Assembly (NCBI GenBank): GCA_947586255.1
Contig: CANPXP010000002.1
Span: 54,787 to 118,786, forward strand
Direction of reading: 5' to 3'
DNA: 64,000 nt
Source of the DNA: an uncultured Lachnospiraceae bacterium
Lineage (GTDB): Bacteria; Bacillota; Clostridia; Lachnospirales; Lachnospiraceae
A program made the position numbers and the translations under genes. Below are positions 34,246-42,077 of the stretch, in pieces; the first letter of the stretch is position 1, and every line of letters starts with the position of its first letter. The notes below the pieces were generated by a model that worked only from the letters and a program-made list of their open reading frames with translations, searched no databases and was not told the DNA's origin.

Positions 34246-35562
34246 TTACAGTCTCCAATAATAGTAATCCTCCGTCATATATTCCTTTTTGTCGAGAAGA
34301 CCCTTGATATCCACCAGGACCTTCTTCGCATTCGCCGCCTTATAGAATTTATCAAAATCCGCCTTGCCGAGATTCTTAAACGCGTCGTGCGCCACCGCGA
34401 CAATCACCGCGTCCATATCCCTGACGTCGTCGAGACTGCCAAAGGTAATCCCGTACAGACGCTTTGCCTCATCCGCATCGGCCGCCGGATCCACCACGAG
34501 CGGGTGGATATCATACTCTCCCAGCTCCTTATAGATATCGATCACCTTGGTATTTCTGGTATCAGGGCAGTTCTCCTTGAAGGTGAAGCCGAGAATCGCG
34601 ACCTTCGCCCCCTTCACCGGAACGCTCACCTTGATCAGGCTCTTCACCAGGCTCTCCGCCACATATTTGCCCATCTCGTCATTGATGCGCCTGCCGCCGA
34701 GAATAATGCGCGAGTGGTATCCCACCTCCTCCGACTTGTAGGTCAGATAGTAGGGGTCCACACCGATACAGTGTCCGCCCACAAGTCCCGGTCTGAACGG
34801 CAGGAAATTCCACTTCGTGCCCGCCGCCTCTAGCACCTCCAGCGTGTCGATCCCCATCCTGTGGAAGATAATGGACAGCTCGTTCATAAACGCGATATTG
34901 ATGTCTCTCTGGCTGTTCTCAATAACCTTGGCGGCCTCTGCTACCTTGATGGACTGCGCGCGGTACACGCCCGCCTCCACCACAAGCTCATACACCTTCG
35001 CAACCGTATCCAGCGTCTCTTCGTCCATGCCGGACACAATCTTGGTGATGGTCTCCAGTCTGTGCACTTTATCGCCCGGATTGATTCTCTCCGGCGAGTA
35101 GCCTATCTTGAAGTCTGTGCCACATTTCAGCCCGGACTCCCGCTCCAGGATAGGCACGCAGATATCCTCCGTGACTCCCGGATACACCGTCGATTCAAAC
35201 ACGACGACGGAGCCTTTGGTCAGGTTCTGCCCGAGAATGCGGCTCGCGCCCTCCACGGGGGACAGATCCGGCGTGTGATCCGGCTTCACCGGCGTGGGAA
35301 CCGCCACGATGTGAAATTTCGCCTCGCGCAGCCTGGAGGCGTCCGCCGTGAAATCAACCTTCGTGTTTTTGATCACCTCGTCGCCCACTTCGTTTGTGGG
35401 ATCGATGCCGCTTCGGTACAGCCCGATCTTCTCCGCATTCAGATCAAAACCCACCACTTTCACTTTTTTCGCGAAGGCAACCGCAATCGGCATACCCACG
35501 TATCCCAGACCTACCAGAGACAGCTTCTCCTCGCCGCTCACAATCTTTTCATACAAATCCAT
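34246..35562 (-). CDS. UDP-N-acetylhexosamine 6-dehydrogenase (WbpO/TviB type)
   Basis: A 438-residue nucleotide-sugar dehydrogenase. The NAD site is [11 protein letters not shown] (17-27), catalytic Cys265 is in [12 protein letters not shown], and VPTPV and ESTVYPG are the other conserved blocks. [15 protein letters not shown] is characteristic of WbpO/TviB, which oxidise UDP-GlcNAc or UDP-GalNAc to the uronic acid with two NAD. It pairs with the WbpP-like epimerase at 31880-32857. The AsnB-like enzyme at 14192 could then amidate the uronic acid. It starts after AAAGGTGG. The UDP-ManNAc dehydrogenase WecC is the main alternative and is less like this sequence. Confidence 0.93.
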   Translation of the reverse strand: MDLYEKIVSGEEKLSLVGLGYVGMPIAVAFAKKVKVVGFDLNAEKIGLYRSGIDPTNEVGDEVIKNTKVDFTADASRLREAKFHIVAVPTPVKPDHTPDLSPVEGASRILGQNLTKGSVVVFESTVYPGVTEDICVPILERESGLKCGTDFKIGYSPERINPGDKVHRLETITKIVSGMDEETLDTVAKVYELVVEAGVYRAQSIKVAEAAKVIENSQRDINIAFMNELSIIFHRMGIDTLEVLEAAGTKWNFLPFRPGLVGGHCIGVDPYYLTYKSEEVGYHSRIILGGRRINDEMGKYVAESLVKSLIKVSVPVKGAKVAILGFTFKENCPDTRNTKVIDIYKELGEYDIHPLVVDPAADADEAKRLYGITFGSLDDVRDMDAVIVAVAHDAFKNLGKADFDKFYKAANAKKVLVDIKGLLDKKEYMTEDYYYWRL

Positions 35563-35605
35563 TGTTCTCTACCACCTTTCCCTCTTCGCCTATGTATTGT
35601 ATCCG

Positions 35606-36694
35606 TCACCGCAAAAGTATCCGGTGTACCTCCTCCATATAAGCCGCCGTCACTTTCGTTCTGTCAAACTCCCGCTCCATCTTCTCCCTCGCTGCGCGTC
35701 CCATACGGCCGCGCTCCTCCACAGACAGCGAGAGAAATTTCTCAAGCGCCGCAATCAGTTCGTCCGCACATCCCGGCGTGAATCCGAAACCTGTCCTGCC
35801 CTCGTCGAAAGCTTCCCTGCAGCCGCTGATGTCGGAAGCGATGACAGGTCGCCCCGTCGCGGCAGCCTCAATCAGGGAATTGGACATACCCTCGTGAAAG
35901 GACGCGACCACCACGGCGCTCGCAGCAGCCAGATACGGGTGCACCTCCGTGTGGAACCCCAGCTGTCTGATGATCCCCTCTCCCTCCAGCTGATCCAGCA
36001 TCTCCTGATAATCCTCGTCGCACGCGCCCAGGACCTCGAAGAATACCTTATCGCTGTGCAGCGCCTTAGCCGCCTCGACAAACTCCAAGATTCCCCGCTC
36101 CTTCATCACGCGCCCCACAAACAGGAGGTGCGTCTCGTCCCTATCAGGATATGCCTCACAGGAGTGTCTGTCAAGATTGACTCCGGAGCCCATGACCAAT
36201 CTGTCTCTGCGCCCGGCTGCTATGCCGTATTTGCGGAAAATCCCTCTGTTTTCCTCATTCTGAAAAAAAACGCAGGCCGCTCTCCCGAGCCCCGCCCGGT
36301 ACATTTGCACAATCAGCCTGACGAACAGGCCGCCCCTGTCGAAAGCGCCTCCCAGCCCTGTGACCGTGGCAATATAGGGGATCTTCATCCTGCCCGCGCA
36401 AAACCCACCGTAGATATTCGGCTTGATCGTGTAGGTGACGACCATATCGGGCTTCAGTTCTCTCATCAGCCGGCGATAACTCGTGTACAGTTTCAGGTCC
36501 TCCAGCGGATTGACGCCTCTTCTGTGGATCGGCGTCCGCACGATATGCGCCCCCTCAGCCGCCAGTTCCCGCGTCTTCACATCGTCGGGCAGGCTGATAT
36601 AGACCTCGTTCTCTGCCAGAAGCGCCTTCACAAATTCATTCCTGAAGTCGTAGAGCCCGCCGGAAGAGTTCGTAAGAATCAATATTCTGCTCAT
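35606..36694 (-). CDS. GT4 glycosyltransferase, likely second-sugar enzyme
   Basis: A 362-residue GT-B enzyme, started at MSRILILTNSSGG after a GGTGGG site. The N-terminal SGGLYDFRNEF, RRGVNPLEDLKLY and TYTIKPNIYGG motifs, then VTGLGGAF, mark the PglA/WbpH-like GT4 branch that usually follows the initiating phosphoglycosyl transferase. The C-terminal domain has SFHEGMSNSLIEAAATGRPVI with E-x7-E. Its position two genes from the PglC-like gene supports adding the second sugar of a repeat. Eight A bases at 36263-36270 lie inside the gene. Confidence 0.9.
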   Translation of the reverse strand: MSRILILTNSSGGLYDFRNEFVKALLAENEVYISLPDDVKTRELAAEGAHIVRTPIHRRGVNPLEDLKLYTSYRRLMRELKPDMVVTYTIKPNIYGGFCAGRMKIPYIATVTGLGGAFDRGGLFVRLIVQMYRAGLGRAACVFFQNEENRGIFRKYGIAAGRRDRLVMGSGVNLDRHSCEAYPDRDETHLLFVGRVMKERGILEFVEAAKALHSDKVFFEVLGACDEDYQEMLDQLEGEGIIRQLGFHTEVHPYLAAASAVVVASFHEGMSNSLIEAAATGRPVIASDISGCREAFDEGRTGFGFTPGCADELIAALEKFLSLSVEERGRMGRAAREKMEREFDRTKVTAAYMEEVHRILLR

Positions 36695-36714
36695 TTTCCC
36701 ACCGCGTCCTCCAC

Positions 36715-38349
36715 TTAGAGTATAACACACAATACATCCGACAGCTTCTGAATTTTCGCGTCACAGTCGTCGGCGTACAGTCCCTCCTCATAATACAGAC
36801 CATCCGGATTCTCAAAGTAGATGCTTTCCATGCCGAGCTGTCTGGGCGCCTGGAAATCCTTGTACAGATTGTCCCCGATATAGACCATCTCCTCGAATGG
36901 GATTCCCCACCTGCACTGCATGATGCGAAAAGCAATATCGTTGGGCTTGCGGAAGGACTCTCCGCCCAGCTCGTCCGTAATGATAATATCCTCAACCAGC
37001 TCGTTCAGACCGAGAGCCTTCAGTTTGTTTCTCTGGCCCTCCACTCTGCCGTCCGTGATGATGCCGACCCGGATCCCCGCCCCCTTTAAGCGCCGGATCA
37101 GTTCTTCGGCGCCCTCGTAGAGTTCGATGTCGGGCATATGCGTTCTGTACGCGTCCAGACATTGGTCTTTTCTGTCCTGCTGCCCCAGCTCTTCCAGCAG
37201 CGCATCCACGGCGTTTCGACCCGCCAGGAAATGCTCCCACAGCCTGCGCTCGCCCCCGGCGTTGCCCAGATACCGCGCAACCGCCCGAAAACCGCTGCGG
37301 ACATACTGTTTCTCCGCATACAGCGTATCGTCCAGATCAAAGATAACGCCTCTGACCGGCCGCCTTGTCCCCTGAAGATGCCCGCTCTCACACACAATGC
37401 AGATACTCTGGTCGAACCGTGAAAACACAGCGCCGTCCCGTATACCGTCGCCCCGATAGCCGAGCTTCTCACCCAGCATCAGGCGCATGACCGCCTCCGG
37501 CGAGTCCGCTCCCGCCTTCATGCTCAGGGGCGCGCCGCCCCCGTATCTCGGATTGATCTCAATATAATAATCCTCTCCCGACCCTCTCTGCCGGATCAGC
37601 TGCACGGTGATTGCGCCGCAGGGCCGGAACCGCTCTATGAGCCGTTTCGCCTCCTCAATCATCCTCTCGTCCAGCGTAATCCTCGTCTTCAGGACCTCGC
37701 CGCTTCTCACGGCGATCCGCTCACGGGGGACAATATAGACCGGATTGCCGTCGAAATCACAAAAAATGTCTATCGTGTACTCCGTACCGTCGATAAACGG
37801 TTGGATAATATAGTCGCCGATCCGGGCGGCATAGGCTTCGAGCTCCCGCGCCTCCTCCACTTTGAAGGCATTGATGCTGCTGCTGCCGTCCTTCGGTTTG
37901 ATGAAACACGGATAGGGGCCGGTGTACTTCCGGTAATCATTGACCGGCTCCGGCGCCTGCAGCCCGCAGGAGAGAAAGAAATCATATGTGTTATTCTTAT
38001 CCCTGCAAAGGGCGACCATCTCCGGACTGCTGATCATCACTTTGGTTCCGATCTCTGCAAACCGCTCCCTGTTCTCAGACAGCACAATCAAGTCCGTATC
38101 AATCGTCGGAATCAGCAGATCGATTCTGTCCCGGCGGCAGATCTCGAGAAGCTGCGGAATATAGTCCTTGTCCCGCATCGCGCATATTCTTCTGGTGTGA
38201 TCGCAGAACGCGGAGGCCGGCGCGTTGGCCGCCATGTCCGCCCCGTACAGCCTCAGCCTGACGCCGAGCCGCACGGCCGCCCGTCGGAAAGCCTGCAGCA
38301 GTTCCACACGCCTTCCCGTGCCGGTAAACAAAATGTGCAGTTCGCTCAT
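36715..38349 (-). CDS. ATP-grasp ligase fused to HAD hydrolase
   Basis: A 544-residue two-domain protein. Residues 1 to about 320 form a carbamoyl-phosphate-synthase/PylC-like ATP-grasp enzyme: HILFTGTGRRVELL at the N-terminus, FIKPKDGSSS as the ATP loop, and IEINPRYGGGAP as the metal-binding block. From about 330 there is a HAD domain: IFDLDDTLY (nucleophile Asp), IITDG (motif II) and YIGDNLYKDF (motif IV). The fusion implies ligation plus dephosphorylation of the same or a linked substrate. It lies between the PglC-like gene and the GT4 gene. Substrate is unknown. Confidence 0.9.
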   Translation of the reverse strand: MSELHILFTGTGRRVELLQAFRRAAVRLGVRLRLYGADMAANAPASAFCDHTRRICAMRDKDYIPQLLEICRRDRIDLLIPTIDTDLIVLSENRERFAEIGTKVMISSPEMVALCRDKNNTYDFFLSCGLQAPEPVNDYRKYTGPYPCFIKPKDGSSSINAFKVEEARELEAYAARIGDYIIQPFIDGTEYTIDIFCDFDGNPVYIVPRERIAVRSGEVLKTRITLDERMIEEAKRLIERFRPCGAITVQLIRQRGSGEDYYIEINPRYGGGAPLSMKAGADSPEAVMRLMLGEKLGYRGDGIRDGAVFSRFDQSICIVCESGHLQGTRRPVRGVIFDLDDTLYAEKQYVRSGFRAVARYLGNAGGERRLWEHFLAGRNAVDALLEELGQQDRKDQCLDAYRTHMPDIELYEGAEELIRRLKGAGIRVGIITDGRVEGQRNKLKALGLNELVEDIIITDELGGESFRKPNDIAFRIMQCRWGIPFEEMVYIGDNLYKDFQAPRQLGMESIYFENPDGLYYEEGLYADDCDAKIQKLSDVLCVIL

Positions 38350-38375
38350 ACTCCGGTATTCCTTTCGTGAAATCT

Positions 38376-38975
38376 CTATCCCATGAACTCTTCCATCGTC
38401 GCGCTCGTCTCGCTGTTGATCCCCTCATGTTTCAAGACTGCCCTGACAGTTCTGAAGAAGATGCCGACATCCATCGCAAAGGTGAGATGATCGACATACT
38501 CCACGTCGTAAGCGAATTTCTGCTCCCACGTGATGGCGTTCCTTCCGTTCACCTGCGCCAGCCCTGTCAGGCCCGGGCGCACGTCATGCCGACGTCGCTG
38601 CGTCGCACTGTAGCGGGGCAGGTATCTCACCAGAAGCGGCCTGGGCCCCACCACGCTCATGTCGCCCTTCAGAATATTGAAAAGTTCGGGAAGCTCGTCC
38701 AGGCTGGTGCCGCGCAGCTTTTTCCCGAAGGGCGTCAGCCGCTCCTCATCGGGGAGCAGATTGCCGTCGCTGTCTCTTGCGTCCGTCATGGAACGAAATT
38801 TATACAGCTGAAATATCTTTTCGTTCTTTCCCGGGCGCTCCTGTTTAAAAATAACAGGTGTTCCCAGTTTCTTTCTCACCAGCGCCGCAAGGATCAGATA
38901 GACTGGGGAGAGAACGATAATGCCGCACAGGGATATGACGATATCCAGCAGCCGTTTTATATATTTCCTGTACAT
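38376..38975 (-). CDS. pglC: Initiating phosphoglycosyl transferase (PglC-like)
   Basis: A 199-residue monotopic phosphoglycosyl transferase, the minimal length of PglC. The N-terminal RLLDIVISLCGIIVLSP is the reentrant membrane helix; KFRSM, the Asp93-Glu94 catalytic pair in SLDELP, GPRP and RPGLTGLAQ are the family blocks. It moves a sugar phosphate from a UDP sugar to undecaprenyl phosphate and so starts a glycan repeat. The next genes downstream in the pathway order (PglE- and PglF-like at 39009-42068) suggest UDP-bacillosamine or a related amino sugar as donor. It starts after a strong AAGGAGG site. Confidence 0.94.
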   Translation of the reverse strand: MYRKYIKRLLDIVISLCGIIVLSPVYLILAALVRKKLGTPVIFKQERPGKNEKIFQLYKFRSMTDARDSDGNLLPDEERLTPFGKKLRGTSLDELPELFNILKGDMSVVGPRPLLVRYLPRYSATQRRRHDVRPGLTGLAQVNGRNAITWEQKFAYDVEYVDHLTFAMDVGIFFRTVRAVLKHEGINSETSATMEEFMG

Positions 38976-39008
38976 ATCGTTCCTCCTTCCAGCTAGTCCA
39001 AACGCATG

Positions 39009-40142
39009 TTATTTTCCAAAGCAGGCGCGCACTGTCCCGATGATCAGCTCCATATCCTCTGGCGTGTTCTTGATATCGCTGGGCAGACATAAGCCCCGCG
39101 CAAAGATATCCGCGCCGACGCTGCCGCCGTCCTCGTGGTACGGGATAAAATCGTATGCTGCGAAAACCGGCTGTAGGTGCATCGGCTTCCAGATGGGTCT
39201 GGTCTCCGCATTGACCTCCTGCAGCGTATCCATTACCATATCCGGTGTTATTTTACATTCCCCGTCAATCGTCATGCAGGAGAGCCAGCAGTTGGCGTCC
39301 CCATCAGGATTGAGCGGGTTCATCGTGATCTCCGGAATATCCGCGAAGGCTTCCCGATACTGGGCATAGATTTCCTTTTTCCGCGCCTTGTGCTCCTCCA
39401 GATGCATCAGCTGCCCTCTGCCGATTCCCGCCGTGACGTTGCTCATGCGGTAGTTATAGCCGATCTGCGAGTGCTGATAATGTCTTGCCGGATCTCTTGC
39501 CTGGGTTGCAAGAAAAGTTGCACGCTTGGTCGCTTCCTCCTCCTGCGACACAAACATGCCGCCGCCTGAGGTCGTGATGATCTTATTGCCATTGAAAGAA
39601 TAAATCCCGTACTTCCCGTACGTGCCCGTGTGTTTCCCCCGGTAGGTGCTGCCCAGCGACTCCGCCGCATCCTCGATGAGCGGCACATTATGTTTTTCGC
39701 AGATCGCCATGATCTCGTCGAGCTTCGCGGGCGTCCCGTACAGATGTACGCAAATCACCGCCTTCGGGTTCGGATATTTCGCGAAAGCTCGCTCCAAAGC
39801 TTCCGGCGACATGTTCCAGGTATCCGGCTCCGCGTCGATGAACACCGGCGTCGCCGCCTCGTAGACAATCGGATTGCAGGTCGCGGAAAACGTGAAGTCC
39901 GACACAAAAACCACGTCTCCCCTGCCAACTCCCAGAAGCTTCAGCGACAGATGGATCGCCGCCGTCCCTGAGCTGAGCGCCGACGCATGTCCGCAGCCGG
40001 TATATTCTTCCATCTCCCTCTCAAACGCGTTGACGTTCGGTCCGAGCGGCGCCACCCAGTTCGTGTCAAATGCCTCCTGCACATATCTCTGCTCGTCGCC
40101 GTGCATCGTCGGGGACGACAGATAAATTCTTTTTCTCTCCAT
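39009..40142 (-). CDS. pglE: DegT/DnrJ/EryC1 sugar aminotransferase (PglE-like)
   Basis: A 377-residue PLP enzyme. Lys187 in YSFNGNKIITTSGGG is the Schiff-base lysine and EDAAES (157-162) holds the PLP-pyridine Asp. The opening RIYLSSPTMHGDEQ is typical of PglE-like enzymes that aminate UDP-4-keto-6-deoxy-GlcNAc at C4. The 4,6-dehydratase partner (PglF-like) is directly upstream and PglC directly downstream. A PglD-type left-handed beta-helix acetyltransferase is not seen in the window. The aminotransferase class is secure; the exact sugar product is inferred. Confidence 0.93.
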   Translation of the reverse strand: MERKRIYLSSPTMHGDEQRYVQEAFDTNWVAPLGPNVNAFEREMEEYTGCGHASALSSGTAAIHLSLKLLGVGRGDVVFVSDFTFSATCNPIVYEAATPVFIDAEPDTWNMSPEALERAFAKYPNPKAVICVHLYGTPAKLDEIMAICEKHNVPLIEDAAESLGSTYRGKHTGTYGKYGIYSFNGNKIITTSGGGMFVSQEEEATKRATFLATQARDPARHYQHSQIGYNYRMSNVTAGIGRGQLMHLEEHKARKKEIYAQYREAFADIPEITMNPLNPDGDANCWLSCMTIDGECKITPDMVMDTLQEVNAETRPIWKPMHLQPVFAAYDFIPYHEDGGSVGADIFARGLCLPSDIKNTPEDMELIIGTVRACFGK

Positions 40143-40184
40143 CGGTACTCTTCCTCTTTTCCATAGTTTGCCGCCGTTTCCGTC

Positions 40185-42068
40185 TCACAGCTGCTCCTCC
40201 TCGTCTCCGCTGTGGTATGTCGGGACAATCTGCCTGATCAGCGGCCTGATATCCGAACTCTCGATCTGACACTCATCTTTCAGTTCCTTCAGCTGGGCGA
40301 AGAATACATGCTCGTCCAACTCGATCGGCTTGCCGATGTGAATCAGCTTATTGGCCGTATTCCGCATACCCTCCTCGTCCAACAGCAGTTCCTCGTACAG
40401 CTTCTCGCCGGGTCTGAGTCCCGTAAACTCGATCTTGATATCCTCCCCTACGCGGAAACCCGACAGCTTGATCAGGTTTTCCGCCAAATCCAAGATTCTA
40501 ACCGGCTCGCCCATATCCAGCACAAAGATCTCCCCGCCCTTGGCGTATGCGCCCGCCTGCAGCACCAAAGACACCGCCTCCGGTATCGTCATGAAATAAC
40601 GAGTGATATCCGGGTGCGTCACCGTCACGGGCCCGCCCGCCTCAATCTGTTTGCGGAACAGAGGAATCACGCTGCCGTTGCTGCCCAGCACGTTGCCGAA
40701 CCGCACCGCCACGAACTCCGTATCGTAATGCTTGTCGAAGGTCTGAATGATCATCTCGCAGATCCGCTTGCTGGCGCCCATGATATTGGTGGGATTCACC
40801 GCCTTGTCCGTGGAAATCATCACAAACCGGTGCACGCCGCTCATGGCGGCCGCCTGCGCGGTCTTAAAGGTGCCGAACACATTGTTTTTGATCGCCTCGG
40901 TGGGGCTGTCCTCCATCAGCGGCACATGCTTATGCGCCGCCGCGTGGTAGACGATATGCGGGCGATATTTTTCAAAAATATAATTCATGCGGTTCGTGTT
41001 GCGCACAGACGCGATCAGTACCACCAGATCCAGCTCCGGATACTGCGCCTTCAGTTCCTGCTGCACATCATAGACCGCATTCTCATAGATGTCCACAATC
41101 ACAAGCTGTCTGGGCCTGTGCGACGCGATCTGCCTGCACAGCTCGCTGCCGATGGAGCCGCCGCCGCCGGTGACAAGCACCACTTTGCCCTGCACATAGC
41201 CGAGAATCGAATCCATATCCACACTGATCGGCTCGCGCCCCAGCAGGTCTTCCACTTCCACATCGCGCAGCTTGCTGACATTGACCTCTCCGTTTACCAG
41301 CTGGTACATGCCCGGCAGCGAGCGCAGCTTACAGTTCGTATCCTTACAGATTTCCAGAATATTCTTGATCTCCGCCCTGCTCGCGGAAGGCATCGCCACG
41401 ATGATCTCATCCACACCGTAGACGTCGGCGCACTCCACGATCTTGTCGCGGCCGCCGACCACCTTGATCCCCTGAATATATCTGCCCCATTTGCCCTTGT
41501 CGTCGTCGATGATGCACTTGATCACCATCGTGGAGAAATTGCTGTTTACGATTTCCTTGATGATGAGGTTCGCCGCTTCGCCCGCGCCGATCACCATGAC
41601 GGAGATCAGGTTCTTCTTGTTCTGCTGCTTATGCTTCAATCCCCTGAAAAACCGGTACGAAAAACGGCTTGCGAAAATACAGGTGATCAGAAGAAACATA
41701 TACAGGAAATAATAACTCTTCGGCACCGCCTGAGAAATCACCTTAAAGAACTGCATCCCAATGCCATTGACCACCGTGGAGAGCACACAGGAGATGACGA
41801 TATTCTGCAGCTCCGTCTCCCCGGCGAACGCCCACAGACTGCTGTACAGGCGGAACATATAAAAGATCAGCAGCGTCGCCAGAATATTGATGGGCATGAA
41901 TTGCTCCACAGGCCGCACAAAATGCTGCGGTATGGTATCCATCGCAAACTCATAGCGCACCAAAAGCGCCAGATAACTGGCCAGCACCACGCTGATGATA
42001 TCGTATACAATCAGACAGGTTCTCCGGTAAAATATTTTTACGTTAAAAGGTTTTCTCTTCTTGTCCAT
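40185..42068 (-). CDS. pglF: Membrane-anchored UDP-GlcNAc 4,6-dehydratase (PglF/CapD-like)
   Basis: A 627-residue protein with about four N-terminal membrane helices, a first nucleotide-binding domain with VMVIGAGEAANL near residue 150, and a C-terminal SDR domain with VLVTGGGGSIGSEL near 300. AAAHKHVPLMED and ISTDKAVNP are the PglF/FlaA1 active-site segments, in which Thr-Asp-Lys replaces the usual tyrosine. It removes water from UDP-GlcNAc to give the 4-keto-6-deoxy sugar used by PglE. It lies 9 bases after the large polymerase gene and shares its promoter at 44607-44635. Confidence 0.95.
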   Translation of the reverse strand: MDKKRKPFNVKIFYRRTCLIVYDIISVVLASYLALLVRYEFAMDTIPQHFVRPVEQFMPINILATLLIFYMFRLYSSLWAFAGETELQNIVISCVLSTVVNGIGMQFFKVISQAVPKSYYFLYMFLLITCIFASRFSYRFFRGLKHKQQNKKNLISVMVIGAGEAANLIIKEIVNSNFSTMVIKCIIDDDKGKWGRYIQGIKVVGGRDKIVECADVYGVDEIIVAMPSASRAEIKNILEICKDTNCKLRSLPGMYQLVNGEVNVSKLRDVEVEDLLGREPISVDMDSILGYVQGKVVLVTGGGGSIGSELCRQIASHRPRQLVIVDIYENAVYDVQQELKAQYPELDLVVLIASVRNTNRMNYIFEKYRPHIVYHAAAHKHVPLMEDSPTEAIKNNVFGTFKTAQAAAMSGVHRFVMISTDKAVNPTNIMGASKRICEMIIQTFDKHYDTEFVAVRFGNVLGSNGSVIPLFRKQIEAGGPVTVTHPDITRYFMTIPEAVSLVLQAGAYAKGGEIFVLDMGEPVRILDLAENLIKLSGFRVGEDIKIEFTGLRPGEKLYEELLLDEEGMRNTANKLIHIGKPIELDEHVFFAQLKELKDECQIESSDIRPLIRQIVPTYHSGDEEEQL

Positions 42069-42077
42069 AATTTTTTC

